From: Ochromonas danica
Taxonomy: Eukaryota; Sar; Chrysophyceae; Chromulinales; Chromulinaceae
Assembly: GCA_015146655.1 (NCBI GenBank)
Contig: VKHL01000015.1
Location: 113,064 to 177,063 of the forward strand
Length of the DNA stretch: 64,000 bases
Direction of reading: 5' to 3'
Both the position numbers and the translations under genes were made by a program. Positions 52,557 to 60,639 of this stretch are shown here, piece by piece. Each line of letters opens with the position of its first letter. Position 1 is the first letter of the stretch. Under the pieces are notes generated by a model, which saw only the letters and a list, made by a program, of their open reading frames with translations, had not been told where the DNA came from and ran no database searches.

Positions 52557-52895
52557 ATGGAAGACGATCACAGCAAAGGAGTCGTCGAGTCAGCCACTTC
52601 TTCCCTGAACCCTGACACCTGCTCCAATGAGATCAGCGCACACATTCATTCTTTCAGAAGAGAAGCAGAAGTGATGCATGACCAGATCAACGCACTGGAA
52701 GGCCATCTGAGTGAGCTGACCAAAGTCTTCGCCAAAGATATTCGCGCCTATCTCGCCTCCGCCATAGAGGAGTTCGAACACAATGCAGCTGAAGCCAAGC
52801 AAAAGTTCGAGCAACTAAGAAGCACCATCGCTCACTTCCACTTGCTAATGACTGTGGTGAATGAGTTCAGAGACCACACCAACAGCCTCTGCTAG
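52557..52895 (+). CDS. Small coiled-coil protein of unknown function
   Basis: The product is 112 residues from ATG 52557 (the frame opens at TTG 52524). After a short acidic start, residues about 30-105 form a continuous amphipathic helix with heptad-like spacing (EAEVMHDQINALEGHLSELT, AYLASAIEEFEHNAAEAKQK). Size and shape resemble small subunits of trafficking or kinetochore complexes, but I cannot match a family. The stop is 24 bp from the stop of the next, convergent gene. A spliced N-terminal exon is possible. Confidence 0.5.
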   Translation: MEDDHSKGVVESATSSLNPDTCSNEISAHIHSFRREAEVMHDQINALEGHLSELTKVFAKDIRAYLASAIEEFEHNAAEAKQKFEQLRSTIAHFHLLMTVVNEFRDHTNSLC

Positions 52896-52919
52896 CACCA
52901 AATGAGAGAGAAAGATCCT

Positions 52920-54350
52920 TCATTTGCGCAAGAAGAAGATACACTGGGCGGAGTTTCCCCCATAGCAAAGCACGTTCATAGAGGAGCGGAGCAGAGTTAA
53001 TGCTTGTTGCCAGTGTTCCTTGCTAAGACATGCATCGAACATCAGCACTAGTCTAGGTTGTAAAGAGTCGTTGAGTTGATGTTCGATGGTGAGATAAATG
53101 TTGCCTGTAACTCTCTTAGCGACAATATCCAAGCGATGTTTCACAAATTTCTTCCATTTTCGAGCTGAGTTAGCAGCATCAGAGAGATTGTCAGCTTGCT
53201 TCAGTCTGTCCGCTAAGACAACAAGCTGAGAATGACAGGAATAGAGAGGTAAAGAGATCAAGCTCTTAGCCCTGTAAGAGACTTCTGGCACGGGGCACCC
53301 CAGTAACGTCTTCAATACGATAGTCTTGTACCAAGCCAGCATCATTCCAGCCAACTCCTGCTCAGTGCGCCTGTTGGGTTTATTGTCACAAAACTCCTTC
53401 AACCTCCTCCCTGTGTTAATCAATTCTTGAGCCAAAACCTGCCTCTGGTCTGCATTTAAAACTCTGTCTTTGTAAGCAATCAATCGACTGCAAAGGCTCT
53501 GCAGAAGACTCGATCCTATAGGACTACTTGCATAGCCATCAACAAGAGGAAGGGTACGCTGAGAGAGAACTTTAAGTAGCAGATGAGATAGTTGCATTAG
53601 AAAAGACCTTCTCAATGACCGCAACCACTCCAATTGCCTCTTCACTAATAGCACTTTATCAGATGGACTCCCACCAGATGAAGGCTCTGGGATAGACTTT
53701 ACATCTCCAGATGATGATAAGACAGGCAGAGGAGGCTTGACTTTAGTGGAAGAGGTTGATGGCAGAGGAGCAGGAGCAGGAGTAGAAGAAGAAGATGCGG
53801 CTTTGATGAAAGCCTCACGAAGGCTCTCAGGCTTGATAACTGCCGCCTTGTTTGTCTTTTTGTTAGACGAGGAAGATGATGATGAAGTCTTGACCTCAGC
53901 ACTGCCTTTCTTGCTCGAAGAAGAAGAAGACCGTGTCAGCTTGGCTAACTGCAAGATACGATCTAGCTTTTGATCTATAGGCTCGTCACTGTGGCTATTC
54001 TCCAATTCCTGTGACTTCACTGCTGCCACTGCAGCTGACGGTCTGTCTGGTCTCTGCTGTGCGTCACATCGTTCTTCAGCAGCAGCGCTTTTGAATGGCG
54101 TAGACCCTACTACTACTTCCCGAGACCTATCTACTGGCAGAGACAGATTCTCCTGGCCTTCCTCGGCACTGCTGGCTGGTCGCGCGGCTTCGGGAAGAAC
54201 TTGGCGCTGCTGGGCTGCCACCACCTTCCTCAGCAACGAGACATTGAGCTTTAACCTACGGTTGATCTCCTCTAAGGACAGAATCCGATTATCAAGATGA
54301 TTCTTGACCTCATTCAAAGAGTGGACGATAGAAACAGTCTCTTTCTCCAT
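52920..54350 (-). CDS. Unknown protein with N-terminal coiled coil and folded C-terminus
   Basis: A 476-residue intronless protein with an ATG at 54350. Residues about 1-50 are a coiled coil (SLNEVKNHLDNRILSLEEIN). Residues about 50-230 are low-complexity, with serine runs and many Lys/Pro. The C-terminal half is helical (KRQLEWLRSLRRSFLMQLSH through KWKKFVKHRLDIVAKRV), ending SAQCIFFLRK. Two perfect TTAACTTAAGAAG copies sit 38-67 bp upstream. I recognise no domain. Confidence 0.55.
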   Translation of the reverse strand: MEKETVSIVHSLNEVKNHLDNRILSLEEINRRLKLNVSLLRKVVAAQQRQVLPEAARPASSAEEGQENLSLPVDRSREVVVGSTPFKSAAAEERCDAQQRPDRPSAAVAAVKSQELENSHSDEPIDQKLDRILQLAKLTRSSSSSSKKGSAEVKTSSSSSSSNKKTNKAAVIKPESLREAFIKAASSSSTPAPAPLPSTSSTKVKPPLPVLSSSGDVKSIPEPSSGGSPSDKVLLVKRQLEWLRSLRRSFLMQLSHLLLKVLSQRTLPLVDGYASSPIGSSLLQSLCSRLIAYKDRVLNADQRQVLAQELINTGRRLKEFCDNKPNRRTEQELAGMMLAWYKTIVLKTLLGCPVPEVSYRAKSLISLPLYSCHSQLVVLADRLKQADNLSDAANSARKWKKFVKHRLDIVAKRVTGNIYLTIEHQLNDSLQPRLVLMFDACLSKEHWQQALTLLRSSMNVLCYGGNSAQCIFFLRK

Positions 54351-54387
54351 TCTTATTTCTATTCATTTCTATTGAAACCAAGCATTA

Positions 54388-54417
54388 TTAACTTAAGAAG
54401 ATAGTTAACTTAAGAAG
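54388..54417. promoter_or_regulatory. Duplicated TTAACTTAAGAAG promoter motif
   Basis: Perfect 13-bp copies lie at 54388-54400 and 54405-54417, just upstream of the minus-strand start at 54350 and 19 bp from the stop of the next gene (54436). The TTAACTTAAG core or its complement recurs in front of several other genes in the window (37689, 48324, 63030). Confidence 0.5.
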
Positions 54418-54435
54418 TTTAGGTCTACTGTGACA

Positions 54436-55761
54436 CTATTTCAAAACAAATACAGTGAAATCCATGTCAGCAATCGATTCATTCAACGCATCTTCATGGC
54501 CTTGAAAGGTCATCATAATTCCCATTGCATTCTCTTCTCTCGCTACTTTGCCCAAGGTCTGAGCAATCGACTGCCGCGAGACTGTGCGCTCAATTCGTAT
54601 CCGACCAGTGAGAAATGATTTTGACAGAAGGTTGTCCATGTCTTGAGTGAAATCCTCCACGGCCTGGTCGTTCCAGCCTAATCGCAGCGGCTCTTTCTTC
54701 ACCTCCTCCTCCTTGCGAATCCAATCCTGCCTCTCACCAAAATCAAATCGCAGTTCACGATTATCACCAATAGGCTCACGGGGTAAGAAAATAGCAGTGA
54801 GGATAACACAGTCTCCAGGGCGGAAGTACTTGATCGCCTTCAAAAGAGTTGCTCCTCCTTCCGCGGGTTGATCGATAAAGACGACGAAAGTGCGACTGCA
54901 TTCCACCTCTGTGAAGGGACGCACATAGGACATATTCTGACAGAGCACAGCGTCACCTGAGAACGTCTGCACTGCCCATCGCTGCATGGTATCAACAGGC
55001 AGGAAGCGCAGTTGCCCCAGATGGTCCCCATAGGGTAACACAACGGTCTTGATGTGAAGACTCTCCAAGCAGCTTTCAAGAGAGAACTTCCGCTGTGGCT
55101 GTGGTGATGGCGGCGATGAAGATGATGATGGTCGTGGCGGAGAAGTAGTTTCTAGGAAGTTGTTCTCCTGCCCAAATGTTTGGCTATTATGGATGACAAA
55201 TCGATGATCCGGTAGCTTATAATGAAGTCTGCATCTTCGTTGAATATCATGCTCTAAGTGTGACAGTTCTTCCACATTCTCCGTGTAGAGTAAGACGTGG
55301 AGCTGGCCGTACTTGCAGATGTGCACAGCATTGTCAAGGGCGATAAAGGAGGCGCGACTGCCATCCACCACACACAACACATCTAACGGATAGACTGGCA
55401 CTCGATGGACATCTGATTGCAACTTCAACAAGACTAGCAAGGCCACGTTGTATAGCTCACGAACAACTAGTCCTCCGCAGTTGATCGCCTCCTCGTAGTC
55501 CACACCCGGCTCCAGCATCTTGTTGAAGAAGTCTGAGGCCACCTCGTTATCGATATCTTCGCTGGGCAAGTTGGTCAGCCAGGAGAGGTGGTCGTAGAAG
55601 TCTGTGGCCAGTACGGCTAGGGTGGCGTCATAATTGGTGGGGATGGAGACCTTGTAGCCGGACTTCCAGTAAGATTTGGACAGATTGAGAAGAATACCGA
55701 TGGACTCAATGAGTTTGATCAAAGATGGAGGGGGCTTCTTCAATGCTTTTATCTTCTCCAT
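54436..55761 (-). CDS. Dynein-stalk-like N-terminus fused to universal-stress-protein-like domains
   Basis: A 441-residue intronless protein with an ATG at 55761. Residues about 1-115 match the pattern of the dynein heavy chain microtubule-binding stalk after the coiled coil: KIKALKKPPPSLIKLIESIG, then LATDFYDHLSWLTNLPSEDI and INCGGLVVRELYNVALL. Two USP-like alpha/beta units follow: VLCVVDGSRASFIALDNAVH at about residue 130 and FVVFIDQPAEGGATLLKAIK at about 300. The second is followed by a conserved-looking end (SIAQTLGKVAREENAMGIMM). No AAA motor is present. The family calls are by eye. The protein might tether a stress-sensing unit to microtubules, but that is inference. Confidence 0.55.
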   Translation of the reverse strand: MEKIKALKKPPPSLIKLIESIGILLNLSKSYWKSGYKVSIPTNYDATLAVLATDFYDHLSWLTNLPSEDIDNEVASDFFNKMLEPGVDYEEAINCGGLVVRELYNVALLVLLKLQSDVHRVPVYPLDVLCVVDGSRASFIALDNAVHICKYGQLHVLLYTENVEELSHLEHDIQRRCRLHYKLPDHRFVIHNSQTFGQENNFLETTSPPRPSSSSSPPSPQPQRKFSLESCLESLHIKTVVLPYGDHLGQLRFLPVDTMQRWAVQTFSGDAVLCQNMSYVRPFTEVECSRTFVVFIDQPAEGGATLLKAIKYFRPGDCVILTAIFLPREPIGDNRELRFDFGERQDWIRKEEEVKKEPLRLGWNDQAVEDFTQDMDNLLSKSFLTGRIRIERTVSRQSIAQTLGKVAREENAMGIMMTFQGHEDALNESIADMDFTVFVLK

Positions 55762-57508
55762 CGTCCGCAGAGATTTTATGTTGGTTCTGGATTTGGAAAC
55801 CCATCCAAAACACCTGAAACGGCCGAAAATATCAGGGGTTTGTATTAAGTTAACGGCCTTGTCTCATGTTAATTAGAGTTTGAGCTCATGATTTCAGACG
55901 TTTCCCAGTAGGCACATCGAAGATTGGTTGACATTGTTTGACAGATTCCGGGATTGTCCATTATTTCCGAAGGATGTCATAAATCTTTTTCACCAACTTG
56001 TTCATTGAGCTATCTATCAGGGAATCTATCTTTTATGTCATCTTTGAGTAAGTTTTGAGAAAACTCATCCAACGCTGAGATAAAAGAGAGATTCGCTGAT
56101 TGACAGCAAAACAAACTGGTTGGTGGTGTTGCATGCTTGACAAATGAACACCAAACAATCCTATGTCCTCCATCTTTTCAGAAGGTACATATTGATACCT
56201 TCCTTCAATGAACATTCGAAATGACCACCACTCTAGATGAAGTTGATGCAGCTCCCTGTTCAACACAATTTTCTAGAACTCAAGAAACTACTGAGGTGTT
56301 CTGTAGTATGCGCAACAGGCGCAGAAAGTGATATATATATTTACACCTCTCCCTTCATCGCCCTCGATGGTTGTTGCGTAGGTCTGTCTATTTTAGTAGC
56401 AATGCGCTAACCATTTCATCCTTCCTCAATCAAGTATGTTAATTTAGTTGTTGAACAGGCAAGTCTATTCACTTATTTCCCAATATTGAAAATTGCCTCT
56501 GCTGACTGGTCCATGGATGCTATCTTGCTCGATAATCTGATTACATTACATTCAGTTACGATTTTCCTGTTACCGGGTTAAAGCTTTCTTTCTACAAACT
56601 GAAATTGCTTTCGTTGTCCGCCGGATGTTTTAGTTAAAATCTTTTTGCCCACTCGTACAAGTACTCTTTGGCAATTTGTCAGACAAGCACTTTGTCAAGC
56701 GCCGTGGTCAATCATGGCACGAGTGACGGGTTTCCAAAGCTCCAATACGTGGTTCATTGGCTTCGACTGATCTGGCCTCCAATGCCTTGGCTTGGTCATG
56801 AATAAGCCTTGATGAGATACTTCAATTCAGCCTTAACTGCCTCCCATTTCCTTTAGACTAGTTGTTGTTAACATGTATTCTAAATGTGAGAGAATGAGCC
56901 TCAGCCAAAGACCTTTCAGTATGTTAGATTCGCATCAGTGCACCTGGACATAGAATATGGACTGGGAATTGACTCAATCGATATTGGTAGGATCTACATA
57001 CCAGAAATGGAAAGACAACATGAACATGGACCATCCTGTGATAAATAGATGTAGCTATTCAGTTGAAAATAACTGCTTACCTCTCCCAATTTAAATTTCA
57101 AATATTTGATTTGAACCGCGCAATAATCATCTATTCTCATCCCAACCGTTAGTGCACTTTTCATTGTTCTGCAAGAAGTCATGCAAGTACAAGTTGGCAT
57201 GAGGGAAGCAGTTACTATTGCGCGGGCTTTTCGTAGAATTTTCCTCCCCGCCCATCTTGTTGTCCGGGAGAGAGTTCTGAGTGAGTGAAAGGCAACACGA
57301 AGAGAAGTGAAAGAAATTTCTCCTCCCTCCCCAAGAAGAAGAAGTTCTCTACTCCACCCCCACAAAGAATCATCTAACTGATCCTCCGTTGAAGGCGATC
57401 TGAACTCTTCGGCAGAATTAAATTATTCATCTTGATTTGACTATCCTCGCACAGCACTAGTCTAGTTCTGACTCAATCCTACCCCCTGCTCAAGTCAATT
57501 CTTCTCAC
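55762..57508. other. Long intergenic region with a possible coding relic
   Basis: About 1.7 kb, AT-rich. TTAAGTTAA at 55845-55853 is probably part of the promoter of the gene at 55761. On the minus strand at about 56580-56860, coding-like stretches appear in more than one frame, so an old decayed gene is possible. Short frames at 56033-56266 and 56994-57365 have no features. No RNA gene was recognised. Confidence 0.4.
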
Positions 57509-59497
57509 ATGTCTCAAAGTAAGTGGAGTCTTTTCTACGAAGTAGAACAGTCGAAAATGCATGAAGGAAGGAAAGAAGGAACGAATAGCAAAAGAAAACT
57601 TCTATTCTCCTTCCTTGCGGTGTGCTTGTTAGCCACTGCTATTAACTACACTGTCGATTTTTTCAAACGCTCCTGGTATAAAATTCCAGCCTTCCTATAT
57701 CACCTGAAGAATCCTCCTCAGAAGTATCGAGAGATTGAATGGGGTTTGAATAAGCAAGAAAGCGCTTCTTCCAGCTCTCTCGGCCACTTGCCCAACATCG
57801 TACTCATTGTGGCAGATGACTTGGGAATCAATGACATCTCAGGAGGTGCCGGAGTCGCTACTCCTAACATTGATTCTCTTTTCGAGCATGGAGCTAGGTT
57901 TCCCAATGCCTATTCGGGTCATGCCACCTGCGCTCCTTCAAGAGCCGCGATCTTCACTGGCCGCACCCCCACCAAGATGGGCTTCGAATTTACCCCCACG
58001 CCAATGGTAATGACTCGTATTATCGGCGCAATTGACTCCTCTCCAGAACTTCCTTCCAAACTGGACCAAAGCAAAATCAAGGATGTGCCTGCGATGGCCG
58101 ACATGGCGTTGCCTCATAACTTCTCCACAATCGCCGAGAGACTGCATAATCGAGCCTATAGCAACTATCTCATCGGCAAGTGGCATCTTGGTCATTCCAA
58201 AGGATACTCTCCTTTAGAGAGAGGCTTTGATGAGACCTTGACTTTCCCTCTGCAGCAAGCAGCCTATGGGCTTGAAAGTGATCCTGATCTGATCACTGCG
58301 CAGTTGAAAGGATCTACTGAGCTCTTAGATGAGTTCCTTCGTCATTGCTTACCGTTCACTGTCAGCTACAACAATGGTCCGATCTTTGAGCCTAATGAGT
58401 ACATGACGGACTACCTAACCCATCAAGCTGTGAAGTTGATCGATGCCAAGAAAGACAGTCAAAGTCCTTTCTTCCTCTCTTTAATGTATACTGCCCCGCA
58501 CAGTCCTATTCAAGCCAAGCGATCAGACTACGAAGATCCGGAGATTGCTCGCATCTCTTCCCATCCTGCTCGTGTCTACGCTGCGATGATCAAGGCGTTG
58601 GATCGTGGTGTGGGTGAGGTTATTGATGCGTTGAAGGCTGCGGGTAAATATGAAAACACATTGGTCATCTTCACGAGTGATAATGGTGCAGCTCATTATG
58701 TTGGGTTACCCAAATCCAACTATCCTTATCGCGGATGGAAAGCCACTCTCTTTGAAGGTGGTATCCGCGTGCCTTTCGCCATGCAATGGCCCAAGGTCAT
58801 TAGCCCTGGCACAATCTACTCCAAGCCTGTGAGCCATGTGGACATCTATGCAACAATCATGTCTGCGGCTACTGGTCAATATAACCGCGAGAAGGATCTC
58901 GACCCCTTCTGCAAGGAAAATAATGATCTCCCTTTGCCTGAAACATTGTTTCGCGAAACAAGTGCTAGTAATGGCCATGAGGACAGCGAAGAAGGCGAAC
59001 CTGACGATGATGCACGGGATGCAGATATTGATGGCAGTAATCTTCTGGAGAAGTTTGTTCTTCATGTTCCCTGCGATCACCATTCTGCCCGCAAAGAGAC
59101 TGGCGCAAACCGCACCTTGTCTACTCTCAGTGCACATTATAAGCACCATCTAGCAGACATCGCACCTCACGAACACTTATTCTGGCGCTCAGGCCATTAT
59201 AAAGCTCTTCGTTATGGAGATTGGAAGCTACAAGTCGCTGATGAGGCTCAAAAGCAGTGGCTGTTTAATTTAGCCAACGATCCCACGGAGCAAGTCAATT
59301 TAGTTGAGCAGGCTCAGCAACAGGAAGGTTCAGAACTTGCTTCCATGTTGCAAAGACTTAGATCCAAGCTTGAGGAGGTCGATGCCACACAGTTTCCTCC
59401 TCTTTGGCCTTCTGTACTACAGATGGCCGTACCTGTGGATAAGACCGCATTAGATACCATTAGCGACACAGATGAGTATGTATATTGGCCCAATTAG
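57509..59497 (+). CDS. Membrane-anchored sulfatase (arylsulfatase/GALNS type)
   Basis: A 662-residue intronless protein with an ATG at 57509. A short basic N-terminus is followed by one hydrophobic segment (LLFSFLAVCLLATAINYTVD), suggesting a type II membrane protein of the Golgi or cell surface. The sulfatase domain begins NIVLIVADDLGINDISGG, whose Asp pair binds calcium. The signature CAPSRAAIFTGRTPTKMG has the cysteine that is converted to formylglycine. GKWHLGHSKGYSPLERGFD and FTSDNGAAH complete the active site. An acidic insert lies near 58975-59035 (EDSEEGEPDDDARDAD). The substrate is probably a sulfated polysaccharide or glycan, unproven. Confidence 0.88.
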   Translation: MSQSKWSLFYEVEQSKMHEGRKEGTNSKRKLLFSFLAVCLLATAINYTVDFFKRSWYKIPAFLYHLKNPPQKYREIEWGLNKQESASSSSLGHLPNIVLIVADDLGINDISGGAGVATPNIDSLFEHGARFPNAYSGHATCAPSRAAIFTGRTPTKMGFEFTPTPMVMTRIIGAIDSSPELPSKLDQSKIKDVPAMADMALPHNFSTIAERLHNRAYSNYLIGKWHLGHSKGYSPLERGFDETLTFPLQQAAYGLESDPDLITAQLKGSTELLDEFLRHCLPFTVSYNNGPIFEPNEYMTDYLTHQAVKLIDAKKDSQSPFFLSLMYTAPHSPIQAKRSDYEDPEIARISSHPARVYAAMIKALDRGVGEVIDALKAAGKYENTLVIFTSDNGAAHYVGLPKSNYPYRGWKATLFEGGIRVPFAMQWPKVISPGTIYSKPVSHVDIYATIMSAATGQYNREKDLDPFCKENNDLPLPETLFRETSASNGHEDSEEGEPDDDARDADIDGSNLLEKFVLHVPCDHHSARKETGANRTLSTLSAHYKHHLADIAPHEHLFWRSGHYKALRYGDWKLQVADEAQKQWLFNLANDPTEQVNLVEQAQQQEGSELASMLQRLRSKLEEVDATQFPPLWPSVLQMAVPVDKTALDTISDTDEYVYWPN

Positions 59498-59720
59498 CTT
59501 GTCTGTCAGATTGTTCGAACCACTGTTATGTACATACCGATTTTGCACCTTCATATTACTTTGTGATTCATATTGCTTTTGTACCTACTGCAATGTGTTA
59601 ATATTGCTTGACTCCTACCACTAGTAGTAGTCATCTGTTATAGTGGCTAACATAAAAGAACTTTTCTATCACGTCTTTGGTTCAGTTATTCTTAGCTCAC
59701 ACACTATGATTTATCATCAA

Positions 59721-60326
59721 TCAGATGTAATGGTGGCTAACAGTTCGTCGCACGGCATCGAAGGCCTTGATGTTAGTCTGCTGAAACATAAAAGGCCTCA
59801 CTTTTCTCTTCTTTCCTAGCTCTTCATTGAGAACCTATAAAGGTACAACAATGGTCAGATTCTACATGATATCAACGGTAATAAGTCATAGAGTAGAGTT
59901 CACCTTGGCAGATTTCTGCGGGTTCTCGAGCATCATCCAACACAGAGCAATCGATGCTGCCCGGCCATTACCAGCCTTGCAGTGAACCAGAACTCTCTTC
60001 TGCTCACTTTTGCATCGTTTAATAAACTCTAAGGCACGCAGAATATTCTCTAAAGATACTTCATGATGATCCAAAGTGGGAAGACACAACTGTTCTATGC
60101 CCAGACGATCATAGACAACCCTAGGACCACTATATTCTGAGCACATGTTAATTATAGCAGACACTCCATTCCTCTTCAACCACTGTGGATGAGATAGGAA
60201 TTCTAATGGAGCACATCCCACCAATAAGGTATCATCAATCTTGGTCCAATAATTCCAAGCTCGTAACAGAGCGGACAAGGGAAAGCCAGTTGAAAGAAAG
60301 ATAACTTTTGCCAAGAAATCTGACAT
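59721..60326 (-). CDS. Dual-specificity phosphatase, PTPMT1-like
   Basis: Two exons on the minus strand, 60326-59904 and 59834-59721, with a 69-nt intron, giving 178 residues. The start is the ATG at 60326; an upstream GTG is not used. The active-site loop is VHCKAGNGRAAS, matching HCx5R. An upstream stretch, INMCSEYSGPRVVYDRLGIE, resembles PTPMT1-type phosphatases, which remove phosphate from phosphatidylglycerophosphate in mitochondria. The N-terminus (AKVIFLSTGFPLSALLRAW) is hydrophobic and could act as an anchor or import signal. Exon 2 encodes a basic tail ending in SHHYI. An assignment to plant-type phosphatidylinositol phosphatases is also possible. Confidence 0.75.
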
Positions 60327-60444
60327 AATACTCACGATGTCAAATAATTCATTCGACTAGGAAGATAACCATCAAGATTGATGTGGTCAGAACGTCAGAA
60401 CAGTCTTCTCTTTCTCCAGAACATGGACTGTCAAGAGGGAAGAC

Positions 60445-60600
60445 TTTCTTCTTCTTGTTGTTCTTCTTGTTGTTCTTCTTGTGATTGTTCTGTTTCTTAG
60501 TCCCTTTGTTGTCATGCCACGCAATTGAATAATAGCAACAACAGCACTAACAATAACAACAGCAACAATAATAACGCCGACATCCAGTAGATATCCAGTG
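60445..60600. repeat. Low-complexity TTCTTGTTG and AACAACAATA tracts
   Basis: A TTCTTCTTGTTGTTC repeat (about 60448-60490) is followed by an AACAACAGCA/AACAATAATA-rich tract (about 60535-60575). The two tracts are partly complementary and could pair loosely. They lie between the PTPMT1-like start and the LRR gene stop. No gene is in the 60327-60639 interval. Confidence 0.6.
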
Positions 60601-60639
60601 GCATATCATATCTCTGCCAATAACAAAACAACAACAGTG

